The notes under the pieces are model-generated. The model worked only from the letters and a program-made list of their open reading frames with translations. It was not told the DNA's origin and ran no database searches. Positions 52,939 to 64,000 of a stretch of 64,000 bases of DNA are shown here, piece by piece; within the stretch, counting starts at the first letter, position 1; each line of letters starts with the position of its first letter. The stretch is from contig CM065687.1 of NCBI GenBank assembly GCA_017654935.2, positions 18,578,987-18,642,986 on the forward strand, written 5' to 3'. Origin of the DNA: Phymorhynchus buccinoides. Taxonomy: Eukaryota; Mollusca; Gastropoda; Neogastropoda; Raphitomidae. A program made the position numbers and the translations under genes.

Positions 52939-53540
52939 ACATAGGGAGAGAAAGAAAGAGGGAGACCTAAACTTTGAAAATGGTTTAATTACCATTAACT
53001 GCACATATACTATTAGCAGGGGACGTGTCAGGCAAAAAGAAAGAAGCAAGGACGAAAATAAAAAGAGAGAGAGAGATAAACAGAGACAGACAGAGAGATA
53101 GTATGCAGCTTGTCCTAACCAATCATCATCTATATTATAATATGCGTGCCGATAAGAATTTTTAATCTCTATTTTCTCCTAAGTCGCGGCGATTTTTGCC
53201 TTCAACTGTGAAATATAGGGGCACGTGTAGGTGCTTAACAGTTCTTCCAAGTGAAATTCGCAAAGTCGTCGTTTAAAGCAGGGATTTCACATAAAATTTG
53301 CTTAACGGAGTGAGTGATCTTAAAGAAAGACAGTTTCACGGAATAGCCGTGACAGTGGAATAGCCGTGACGTCATATCCTTTTCAAACTCATGTTTCTTC
53401 GTGTGGGGACCTGTGGAACGACTTGGGCAAGTAAATCTCATCTATATTATATTACTGGTGACGTTAAGCGTTCTATCTGTATCTCCTCCGTTGAATGTTG
53501 GAGTACTGTTAGCTGAGAGGTCCCTCTAGAGATTCCGCAC
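52131..53540 (+). repeat. Repeat blocks P (end) and Q, third copy
   Basis: Right after the third gap; the P end (52131-52290) is followed by full Q, in the contig 1 order. Unique sequence follows from about 53541. Confidence 0.75.
52878..52934. repeat. (GA)n microsatellite in block Q
   Basis: Expanded here; the same position in the copy at 8710-9920 has only short, interrupted GA. Confidence 0.95.
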
Positions 53541-54514
53541 ACTCCTTTTAGTCATCCCGCTTATTGTAAAATATTAAATGTAACTTTCACTTAGGGTTTA
53601 AGCAGAATCCTTTGGCACACATGTACCTTAGACCCTCCCCTAACATAAAATGATGGGAAACACCTTCGCAGCTGGTGGTTTCTGTGAGAAACAGGCCCCT
53701 TTGTGACGTCACTATATACCGCTATAATACCGCTATTACCACTTGCGAATCCAACTACAATTTAGCTTTTATTGGTTATCTAATGTACAATTATGTCTTG
53801 CTACATGCAATTTTATGTGCCTGTCATAAAACCCAGACCACGAGTCACACAATGGGCTAGTCTGCTCATGTAGAGCCAAAATCACCATTCCCAGCAAGGG
53901 TGCAAATATTTTTTTCCAGCACAGTAAATCCTAAGCATCTTATGGACTGCATTGCATTGATATGTGACAGAAAAAAATATAGCTTGTGCTCTAATTCTAC
54001 ATGAAGTAGCGTGCTATAAAATTGTGACGAGGCCCTGCACATTTGTCTGTGCATCTTGAATGAATAAAACTGTATTACAACTGCCATAGCCTCAGTCAAC
54101 TGATCGACATGACAACTATCATATCTTGTTCTGTTTCTTAAGTTCTTTTATTAATGCTCTTTATTATTTTTATTAATAGGTGCATATTCAATGCGGAATA
54201 AGCCAGCATTTTGTGTTTTTCACTTCTTTTACTTATACTTATACAGTCTTGTTATTTGTAATAAAAAAAAGAAGGAAAGAAAGAAGAAAGACAATTCGAA
54301 TTTAGAAAGGTACAAATGAAATTTGAATATTGATGCAACGTTGACTCAACATGCAGTCAGCTTGATGCAGTTCAGTCATCTGTGTTTTCTTTAGAACTCG
54401 TTTACCGTCAGGGAGAACGTTTGCATGATTTCCAGTATATTTTTCATGCAAACTTTACCAATTCCCAAACCTACCAAAATATCAATGTGCAATTATAAAT
54501 CTACACTTGCACAC

Positions 54515-54766
<252 letters not shown>

Positions 54767-54849
54767 GAGACAGAGAAAGAGACATAGAGAACACTGAACA
54801 TGAAACTATTTTCAAGGGTGAAGATTAAGTGAAGCCTATTTTTACAAAA

Positions 54850-54967
<118 letters not shown>

Positions 54968-55044
54968 TTGAAAACTTGAAAACTTGAACTTTATTTTTCA
55001 AGGATAAAGATTTTAGGCAACGCCTAGTCTTCCAATCTGTCCTT

Positions 55045-55199
55045 GGTACATATACGAACATAGAATACAAACATGGCAAGGCATGATATTACACATACAG
55101 ATTTGAACATAAAGGTAGCACCTTTGTACATATACGAACATAGAATACAAACATGGCAAGGCATAAAATTACACATACATAATTGAACATAAAGGTAGC
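55045..55199. repeat. Tandem duplication of about 77 bp
   Basis: Two successive copies of TACATATACGAACATAGAAT ... CATAAAGGTAGCA with few differences. They follow an octamer run AAACTTGAAAACTTGAAAAC at 54963-54987, which resembles a retroelement 3' tail in inverse. Confidence 0.7.
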
Positions 55200-55727
55200 A
55201 AAGCAGGTATTATGATAAAGACAGGTTGAAATACGAATTTATAGAATTACGTACGCACAGGTATAATTGTTAATACTTGTGCGGGCATACATGCGTGTAA
55301 CCATACACGCACACACCTGCACGTGCGCGCGGCACACGCAAGAATACATGCACATACACACAGATATATGTTGAAGCACGTATAAAAGAACTATACATTT
55401 TAGAACAGGGCAAACTAATGCAGCCTATGGTATGAAACCGGTAGCAATTAGCAATAAAGTGCGGACAATTTAAACATTGATTTTAGCACATTGTTGGAGA
55501 ATAGTAAACAAACAGAGTGATGTGAATACATGACATCGTAATTAGCAATATAGCGTATCGGGATATATGAAGAAAGGAAAAAGAAAAAAAGAAAACAAAA
55601 AAACAAAAACAAAATTATGGAGGGTCGAATGTAAGCGTCTCTCGGAGACTCGTTTTGAAGGTTGAGATAGAGGAGCATAATCTAATGTCGGACTGAAGGG
55701 AATTCCATATGGAGTAAAACTTTCTCT

Positions 55728-55831
<104 letters not shown>

Positions 55832-58800
55832 CAGATGGTGAGAGACAGAGAATTACAGAGAACCAATAGTCTAATGTAAAGAACAGAAATCCACCAATAT
55901 CGTTCCACCATTATTGCCAAACCTGTTTAATAGGCTAATGGACATGCAGTGCGAGGGGTTCACCCTTGGAGTTGGGGTCAGATAGTGAAGGACCAGAGAC
56001 TATCTTTCAAACATACACGTTGTATGAACATGTTTCATTCGATCAGCTTAAGTTTCGCTTTACATGCATAACTAATGGCAAACAAGTAGCATTATACCCA
56101 TCTCCTTCCGTTTTACACCGTCAGACACCATTCAATCTAATCTCACTGAGGCTTGATGCACGACTGTAGCGAATATATATTTCAGAAGGAAACAAAGGGC
56201 AGGATAATGTTGTAGACGAGAGAAAATATTTACTTGGTGAGTGATTCTGTTACGGAGGCTCTTCCTTATGCACTTTGAAAGGGAGTTGCATGGAATAGGC
56301 ACCATGTTATGAACATAAACAATTGATGTCAGGCATGCCAGTAGTTCCAATTTATTCTTCATGCTACACCAGGTTAAGCATATCAAGACGTCTTCCTTGC
56401 AGGCATCACCACAAGTTCAACTGTGAATTGCCTTAAGATAGGGCCTTTTGCAATAAGGATAGTTTGTGTTATTGTATCTATTCACGGCAATGTAATATAG
56501 ACACGCCCATCCATTCTTCTTCAAACCTGTTTGTTAACAAAGCTTGAAATGCAGCTCAAAATATATTTTTAGGCATAGTGTGCCACATACGTAATTGTAA
56601 ATTAAAGCAGACACTTTGAATCTTAAAAACATCAAGTACTAGAAATATCATAGTTTGATTGTTTGAAGATTGTAAAAAGCATAAGAAAAATGACAAATGT
56701 CTTGGGTATGTCAAACAACATTATCAAGCATAATACGATTTATGATTTTCAGAAATTATGATAACTTCCTAATATCACATTTTCCTCACTATAACATGGA
56801 TTAGGAAGGCAATGCTGCACATGGCTGTTACTCATAATGTTCAATATGTGTCCTTAAGCCAAGGGTCCCGAGAAATAATTAGGCTAAGCTATAAACTAAT
56901 ATGCGATTTTGAGAATAAGATGTATATTTCCTTTCAGCAAGTTACTAAGAATTCAGAGATTAAAAAATAAAATGTTATGTAGACAATTCAGTATTGTAAA
57001 ATATGAACTAAAAGAACCAAGTATGTAGGCTAGTTCTCTCTGGCATTTAGAGATTACTTGAAGTTAAAAAAGTGGTGGGTGTGGAAGTAAGAAAAGAGAC
57101 AGTGGTCAGCAGACATGTTCTGTTTTCTTGTGATGAGAAACAATGCACCGGTTATGACTAACGATGTCGTCAAAAAGAAAAGACTATTTTTTTGGTTACT
57201 TGTACTACATGAGAAATGAAAACTGAACAGTAGTACATTTGTCAATCTGTTTGGACTTTAAATGACCACTGTATCTCTGTGTCTTCAATATAGCTTGTAG
57301 TGTGTTTCCCACGCATTTTCCACTCAATACATGTAAACGACATGTGTGCAAAGATAAATTATTTAATCCCTTCAGATGAGTTGCTTGACTTAACCTGGCT
57401 GAAAATCAGTCATAATGTTTAACTAGAGGGCTTATGTTTGCCTTTGAGAACAAACATGACAGGATTCTCCCCTCCACCAGCCTTTCCCTCCCCACTTCTG
57501 GCTCTGAATGATACCAGAAGTGTTGCATCATTAATCTTTAATGATAAGTATAGCCCTCTTTAATGTTCGTGCAAATTTCAGCGAGATTCCATGAAAAAAA
57601 ATCATACATGGAAATAAATTAAAGTGACGCAACCCAATTTACATAAACTTGAAAACTTCCAAACTATTTAGCATAAAATTATCATCAACAAACTCCTTTC
57701 AGACCTGGGCCAGAGTAAGGGCTACAAAATCTAATAGTTAGTTTTGTGACGTCACTTCTGGTTTTGGCTAGTCTGTTAACCAAATAAAAGTTGTCTGACG
57801 ATATCTGGGGCACTTCCGGTTCATACGTTCGGTTCAGTAATCTACCGTAAATGTTGCAAATCAACTTTAGAGCAAAGTCTAAAATATGAACGAAATCTGT
57901 TCAGCCGTTTTTGAGTTAATGAAGATTGAATGTGTGCCGATTTTGCAGTTTTTTGGCCATATTTCGCAGAATGTTTGGCAAAATGATTTAATATTACTAA
58001 TTTGGCAATCACTTAATGCCCCACAACTTTCCTGAAAATCTCAGCCAAATCGGACAAAAAAAAGGGGCAGAAAAAGGAGGGGAAAAACCCCTTACAAATG
58101 CAATAGTGTTCTACCTAAAGGGTAGAATCCTAAGAAAACTGTGCACATTCAGTAAACTTTGTAACAAAATAAATTCAGACACCTGCAGATTTGACATAAG
58201 CCAGCAACCATACATTTTTTATAAGGCACAAAATGCAGTACTTGTGCGTCATTATAGGCGTGTGCAATGACGTCGCCGGGGAGGAGTGAAGCAGCTACGG
58301 TAAGAAACCATAAAAGCGTCAAAAGTAATTAGATCTGAAATCTGCCGGACTTTAAATGACCACTGCATCTACCCCCCATCGTGTAGATGGTGTTACCCAC
58401 GCTGTCCTTGCTCAGGACAATGTATGCAACATGTGTGTAAAGGGAAATCGCATAAACCCTGGTGAAAATTTACATTTGTTAAACAGAATGGCTATTTAGC
58501 GAGTAGCAAAATGTGTCGTCTGCTAAAAACGGTTCATTTTTAGACTGTGCGTGTGCTAGGCTAACAGAAAGCAGAGTCTAGGCCTAACTCAATGCACATA
58601 GAAACTTCTATGGTTGCTTTGGTTAGAAGAAGGGAGAGGGGAAGGGGGAGGGGTGGCTAGGAAGGAGAAGAGGGAGGCGAGTAGGGCTTTTTTACAAATA
58701 GTTCCTCTACGTTCTGGAAGTTTTGTGTTTGGTCTAACCATATTTGTTTTGAAAGGTGCATAACGGAGAATAACGCATCTGAGCTCATGAATTGACAGGA

Positions 58801-58838
58801 AACCGAGCAAGCAATGATTAAGTGTATGCTGTCTACTA

Positions 58839-58840
<2 letters not shown>

Positions 58841-58882
<42 letters not shown>
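58841..58882. repeat. (GT)n microsatellite with adjoining retroelement tail
   Basis: 21 GT units, followed by GTCAAGTCAAGTCAAGTCAA and ATCATCTTTATTGAGGG, the inverse of a TTGAC-tailed retroelement end that also occurs at 41455 and 18060. Confidence 0.9.
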
Positions 58883-58883
<1 letters not shown>

Positions 58884-59216
58884 AAGTCAAGTCAAGTCAA
58901 GTCAAAATCATCTTTATTGAGGGTTAAAGAATAAGCTAACAAAGCTTTTTTTCATCCTGCCCTGTTTTCATCCTGTGTGTGTGTGTGTGTGTGTCCACAA
59001 CATTTAGGCACCTACTTTTCTCAAAGTGACAAAACCTAAGACTGTTCTGTGCTTTCATGAAGCTGCGTCAGGTGTCCGACTTGACTGGAGATCTTGTTTT
59101 ACGTCTCGTCGACCGAAGTCATGTGAGACATTACTTTAAATTGAGATGGGGGAAAAGACTTGACTGCTTTCCCTTCTTCCTCTTATAACAATTTTTTTAC
59201 ATCGACTTTCAAAGTA

Positions 59217-59322
59217 GCCTTCATAGCTCAATAGGTAAAGCGGCGCGTCCGCAAATTAGTAGGTCGCGGCACGCACTTCTATATACGTCCGTGGTCGCGG
59301 GTTCGAGTCTGCCCCTCCACAC
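59217..59322 (+). ncRNA. tRNA-like sequence with widely spaced A and B boxes (copy C flank)
   Basis: TAGCTCAATAGG (59224-59235) fits an A box and GGTTCGAGTCT (59300-59310) a B box, but they are 75 bp apart instead of about 44. I could not pair a full cloverleaf. It may be a decayed tRNA, an intron-bearing tRNA or a SINE head. Confidence 0.35.
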
Positions 59323-59769
59323 AATTTTGTTGTTGTTGGGGGGGGGGGGGGGTCATCATTTTTTTTTTTTAAAGGAGAGGGGAGTGGGCGGAAGGGAGGG
59401 GGCACCACCACATATTTTGTGGTATCTTTTCTTCATTATTTTCATCTCACCAGTTCTTGTTCTTCTTCTTCTTCTTCTTCGATCACTCCATTATGAACGC
59501 AGATGCTTCATGCTGCCGTGCGGAGCACGGGTTTATCTAGTTATCTATAATAATGCATAGTAATGAATAACACATTTATATGGTGCCATATCCCGAAACA
59601 ACAGCTCAAAGCGCCTCACAAACACAAAGAATATAATGCAAAATACATGTAAACATTATAATACATGCACGTTATAATCATGCACGAGTAGAATATGCCA
59701 TAAACAAAAAATCATGTTATGCCAAACGATCCCCAATTCTCAGCATTACTCTTTGCAATTGCGCCTTAA

Positions 59770-60004
59770 CCATTTTGCCGCCAGCCATTTTTCAGCCCAG
59801 AAATACCATTAATCTTAACTGGGTAGAGAAAATAAAATATCTGCAATATTGCGAATTCCTCTGTGATATGTGTAACATTAGGCCTATCCTTACCTCCCAA
59901 AATTACAAAACCAGGGTCTTTGAATAACAAGTCCTGATTTTATGCCTTTTAGTGACGTGAGCCAACCATTGGGGTGCTAAAATGCGACATTGGTGGTGAA
60001 AGGG
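59770..60004. mobile_element. TTAA MITE after the transporter stop (copy C)
   Basis: TTAA at 59766-59769 and 60005-60008; counterpart of 10693-10927 and 48992-49231. Confidence 0.8.
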
Positions 60005-60017
60005 TTAACCCCTTCAC

Positions 60018-60250
60018 TCAAATTTTAGATGCATCCTGGTTATTGGTTAGGGAGGCGCGGCGCATCTCTTGCTCTTTTCCCGGCAGAACCATCTGATTGC
60101 TCTCCCTTTGCTCACGGTGGCGTAGCAGTTGTTGTGGCGTCATGAAGAGCTCCTCCACTTCCTCCAGAGTACGGTTCTTGGTTTCGGGAAGGAAGATGGC
60201 CAACATTACGAAACCCAGCGAGCACATGGCGGCAAAGAACCAGAATGTCC
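60018..60250 (-). CDS. Transporter copy C, last coding exon
   Basis: 233 bp including TGA at 60020-60018; acceptor gttttcag. Protein identical to copy B. Confidence 0.92.
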
Positions 60251-63200
60251 CTGAAAACAGTCCCTTACACGTAAGGCTCTTGGAAATGTCCATCTTAGTC
60301 AGTCACACAGACAATAGGATGAAAAAGAGCGGGAAAAAGCCTACCTAAAAAGGGGGGGGGGGTAGGAAAAAAGGGGGGGGAAGGGGGGGAGACAAAAAAG
60401 GAACAAGGAAAAAAGGAGGAAAGGAAGGAAAAAATAAAAGAAAAGGTTAAAAATGAAGGCGGGAGTGGTGGTGGGTTGCATGATGAGTGAGCAAGATAGT
60501 GGAGAGCGGATGAATGATTGGGTGTGGTGTGAGAGTTACATATTAGTTAATGTAAATTTATGTTTCATACTTTTATTTAATATTTTAATTTTACACAAGA
60601 CAAGATTAGTGTCCATGTGCGTTGTACAATGCCTATGGACAATAAAGAAACGTATGACTTATGGCTTATGACAGTGCATAGCACATGACTTTTCACTTGT
60701 ATTTTGGCGTATGTCCAGTTAACAAAATCCATAGCCCGTTAGCAAACTCATCACAGGCCTGATGACATGTCTGTCATTGCCTAATGGGGAAAAAAGAACA
60801 GTTTTACTCTAGCTGAAATGGCTTTGTTAATCGAGATAAAGTATTGTACAAATAAGCAACACATTGCTGTGAAAACAAACCAACAACACTAAGAAGATGA
60901 AGATGAAAAACAAGCCACAAAGAAATCACACTAATGCTTCGTCCTTGTTAACCCTTTCACCGTCAATGTCGCATTTATGCACCACATTGATTTGACATCC
61001 ACGTCACTACAAGGCCTGAAATTATGATCTATTATCCAATGACTCTTATGTTGTTAACCCTTTCACCGCCAATATCGCATTTGTGCACCACAATGGTTTA
61101 ACACCCATGTCACTAAAAAGCATCAAATCAGGGCCTGTTATCTGAAGACACTCTTTTCGTTATTTGGGGAGGTAAGGTTAGGCCTAACGTTATACATGTC
61201 ACAGAGGAATTCGCAATATTACAGATTTAGTTTTCTCTACCCAGGTCAGTTTAATGGTATTTGGGGGGCTGAAAAATGGCTGGCGGCGAAAGGGTTAATT
61301 TTGGGAGACAAGGAAAGGCTTAAATTGATAATGTTTTAAATGTCATAGAGGGATTCACAGTATTGCAGATGCTAACTTTTCTTTACCCAGGTAATTTTGA
61401 CATAACATTTTGGCAGAAAGATTGCTGGCGGTGAAAGGGTTAATAGGACTTTCTCAAACTGGTAAGATTAATGAAGTGCATTGCCGGACAAAACGAAATA
61501 TAGACGAATAGCAACCCTGGGGTGACAAGGCTTACAATAAAAACGGCCAGCGGAAAGAACTGTCCGATGGTATTCAAATTACAATTTGTTTCATCTTGAA
61601 AATTCAAAAAAACATCGGGACTTTCCTGGTAGTGCAGTACCTCCATGATCGCCCCACTGTCTTCATAGTTACAAATGTCCCACATGTACCTGTTCCATGT
61701 CGGAGGACGTTAAACGGACTTTCATTCCGGGCTGTCCAACTACAACAACAACATACAGTATTTATACGGCGCTGAATCAAAGCGCACACACACGTTAGCA
61801 TTCATAACGCACTCAAACAAAAATGCAATACAAAGCGAACACACACGTATAACATAAATGGTATACAGCAGAAACTGACCTAAAGGCAAGAGAGAGAAAA
61901 GAGAAAGAGAGTGGAGCCTCAATGACGGGGGAACAGGTGGGTTTTGAGGTTAAGTTAGGATAGATCTGTCCACTGTTAAGCGTTCTCGTCTCAACTTTAG
62001 TTCCGCTTATATTGACATGTTTGTCTTCGTCTGTTTTACGAGACACTTTAATTAGTCCGTCACCAAGACGGACTATTGCGATGGGCTGGTTTGTATTTTT
62101 TTTTTTCTTTTTTTTTTTTTCTGTCTGTCCCAAGGATATCTCCCGAACCGCTTGACCGAATCGCGTCAAATTTTGTGTGAAGGTGTGCCTCCTTAATAGG
62201 AAGAGATCGGCGCAAATCATTTTGCCGTCGTGACCTTGACCTTGACGTACGACCTTGAAAACCGAAAATCTATTTTTAGCCATATCTCGAGCACCGATCG
62301 ACATAGGATGTTGAAACTTGGTATGAAGGTGGTTTGGCTTATGCCCGTTCTGATGATGGCATACCGATCAAGGTCAAGGTCAAGGTCAAAAAGATCGCTG
62401 GAGCCTGAAAATGATTGTATACTGTATACCCTAGAGTAGAAAACATCCCAGCATAAATTATCGCCATGCTGACCTTGGCCTTGAAGTTTGACCTTGAAAA
62501 CCGAAATTTCCTTCTTTGCGCTATATATTTCTTCTTCAAGCTGTATCTCGTGAACTAGAAGACAGAATCCCTTGCAATTTTGTGTCAGGATGTGACACTC
62601 GACGGGGTGTCGCAAGTGCGTGGCATTGCTGGTGACGGACATGTCTGCCGCTCGGCGACGCCCTTGTTGTCAATGCACTCATCACGTTAGTCGACAGCGT
62701 ACCATACATGTTGAAGACCTGCACAATGGTGGTGTAGCTGAAGGTGATGATGATGTTGGACACCCAGAACACAGCCACCACCACAGAGGTGCAGGTGCTG
62801 CGGGCCCACATGGGGTAGATCTCGGCGTTGATGGGGAAAGTGAGCCCAGGCAACCCTACAAAGCATAACCCAGCATGTAAACTGGAAGGATATTGCATAT
62901 ATCTTAATTGTTTTTCATTTTTATTAATATATAAAGTTCCAAGAGCATGACTTTTTCAAAGCCAGTTTGTTGGGACAATTAAAGAATGAACAAAATAAAA
63001 GCATCATAACTTTGAAAGTAACTTAGTTGTCTTTTGGGGGGAGGGAGGGGGCTTTAACCTTGGCTTATATGTCTTGGCCAGCTAAATAAATGAGAGAAGA
63101 ACATGATTGTGAAATAAGGCAATATCAAAGCAACAATTCCACCTTGGCTTAAGGCTGTGTCAGACCAATTGACATAGGCTAGAACACCAAGGCTACATCA

Positions 63201-63670
63201 AAATAATGTTATGCTATGCATAGTTATGCCATGACAAGCTCCTAGCATAACATCATCAGTCTCCAAAATTCCCCGAAGACGGAGTGTGGCTGCCCACATC
63301 GCGGGGTAATCAAAAAACGGTCACACACGTAATGTTCTCATCCGTAGCTGATGAACCTGTACCATAGTGTTCAAGTGCTTCCGCCGTAGGGATAATCCCT
63401 GGGGTCTTTTAGCCAAGGTAAGTCAACAAAACAACAATTAATTTACCAGAGGAGAAGAAGAGTTGGAAGAAAAACATGCCAGCAATGACGACCCAGGCGA
63501 AAGGACTGGGACAGAAATCCACAGTGAACTTGAAGGCCTCATCCCTCTGATCATCCACGGCGCAGGGCCCCACTGTTGAGGAATGCTTGTCCAGGGCCGG
63601 CAGACAAAAGGCAGACATGCCTTTGTAGCACAGACCGCAGTCCGCATCCTGAATACATGCTTCGCAGCCC
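60018..63670 (-). CDS. SLC2A13/HMIT-like transporter, copy C (last 3 exons; runs out of window)
   Basis: A third copy of the 3' half of the same gene on the minus strand. Exons are 63670-63447 (Cys-rich loop, TM10), 62855-62703 (TM10-TM11) and 60250-60018 (TM12, tail, TGA), with lengths identical to A and B. It agrees with B, not A, in the last two exons (ARST, VQVF, VML, MTP, MRR), but shares FFSSG with A in the first. The intron between the last two exons holds the same nested MITE pair and GACCTT-rich repeat as the other copies. Upstream exons must lie beyond position 64000. All three exons are open. Confidence 0.88.
60952..61439. mobile_element. TTAA MITE, outer element of nested pair (copy C)
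   Basis: TTAA at 60948-60951 and 61440-61443, interrupted by the inner element at 61058-61294 as in A and B. Confidence 0.8.
61058..61294. mobile_element. TTAA MITE, inner element of nested pair (copy C)
   Basis: 237 bp; TTAA at 61054-61057 and 61295-61298. Confidence 0.82.
62085..62600 (-). repeat. GACCTT-rich dispersed repeat (copy C)
   Basis: Counterpart of 13015-13525 and 46420-46925. Confidence 0.6.
62703..62855 (-). CDS. Transporter copy C, exon equal to A visible exon 8
   Basis: 153 bp; acceptor gctttgtag, donor GTACGC. Protein identical to copy B (ARST, VQVF). Confidence 0.92.
63447..63670 (-). CDS. Transporter copy C, exon equal to A visible exon 7
   Basis: 224 bp; acceptor cttttcag, donor GTAAAT. 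PSI-like Cys-rich loop and TM10, ending FFSSG as in copy A. Confidence 0.92.
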
Positions 63671-63817
63671 CTGAAAAGAATAGACACTTTGCTCAAAGCA
63701 AATCATTTCCTTAAAACAAAGAAATGATGATTTGACATTGTGCGATTACCTTCACAAGTCTTCTAACTAATGCATACCGACTTCCACAAAATCGGTCAAG
63801 AAAAAAAAAAGCTTTAA

Positions 63818-64000
63818 CCCTTTCACCACCAATCTCGCATTTATGCACCACACTGGTTTACTACCCATGTCGCTAAAAGGCATACAAGCTGGGCCTGTTA
63901 TCCAAACACCCTATTTTCTTAATTTTGAAAGGTAAGGATAGGCCTAATGTTATACATGTCAGAGAGGAATGCCCAATATTGCAGATCATTTTCTTTCTCT
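63818..64000. mobile_element. TTAA MITE, cut by the window end (copy C)
   Basis: Starts CCCTTTCACCACCAAT after TTAA at 63814-63817; counterpart of 14736-14970. The right end lies outside the window. Confidence 0.75.

Larger units (their letters stand above)
57312..64000 (-). repeat. Segmental copy C (inverted relative to B)
   Basis: Reverse complement of B from 51630 leftward. For example, the sequence starting near 57314 matches the last 17 bases before the gap at 51630, and both tRNA-like flanks (49682 and 59217) are present. Homology continues to the window end. Confidence 0.85.

Noticed and set aside
61813..62304. 163-codon open frame (and 141-codon frames at 13142, 46354 and 62217)
   Set aside because: Lies in the GACCTT-rich dispersed repeat inside an intron; all three copies keep it only because they are recent copies.

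Overview
This is a nuclear fragment of an animal genome, most likely a mollusc (inference). The support is a spliced transporter gene with GT-AG introns, very dense simple-sequence repeats and many short non-autonomous DNA transposons. No bacterial operon, rRNA or CRISPR signal is visible. Three runs of exactly 500 N (8210-8709, 32173-32672, 51631-52130) look like fixed-size scaffold gaps, so the window is four contigs joined in order.

The only gene I can support is a 12-TM major facilitator of the SLC2A13 (HMIT, proton/myo-inositol cotransporter) type. It appears three times. Copy A is on the minus strand (10941-27562, nine coding exons, 523 codons plus stop, all phases consistent). Copy B is on the plus strand (33034-48978, eight exons). 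Copy C is on the minus strand (60018-63670, the last three exons before the window ends). All are open and share introns and inserted repeats, so they are recent copies or alleles. Orientation flips only across N gaps and no single contig holds two copies, so uncollapsed haplotypes are the simplest reading; a real palindromic duplication is possible. The N-terminal exon or exons (TM1) are not seen in any copy.

Layout: 1-8209 is gene-poor contig 1, with a Penelope-like relic, hairpin elements, an 87-bp tandem array interrupted by a MITE, and a fold-back with telomere-like CCCTAA runs. 8710-10600 is a repeat block partly duplicated from 7163-8209 and again at 52131-53540. 10620-27562 is copy A. 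27740-31510 is a 58-bp minisatellite of roughly 65 units upstream of the first visible exon. 32673-51630 is copy B and its 3' flank. 52131-57310 is a spacer without recognisable genes. 57312-64000 is the 3' flank of copy C and the gene.

The most striking non-genic signal is a family of about 237-bp MITEs with ends CCCTTTCRCCGCCA flanked by TTAA, the target of piggyBac-type transposases. There are 15 copies at seven distinct loci, including one nested inside another, one inside the 87-bp array, one 13 bp after the transporter stop codon, and one present in copy B but cleanly absent from copy A. The transporter itself lacks two signature motifs of sugar transporters (QLSGIN and GPxPW), so its substrate may differ from that of HMIT.
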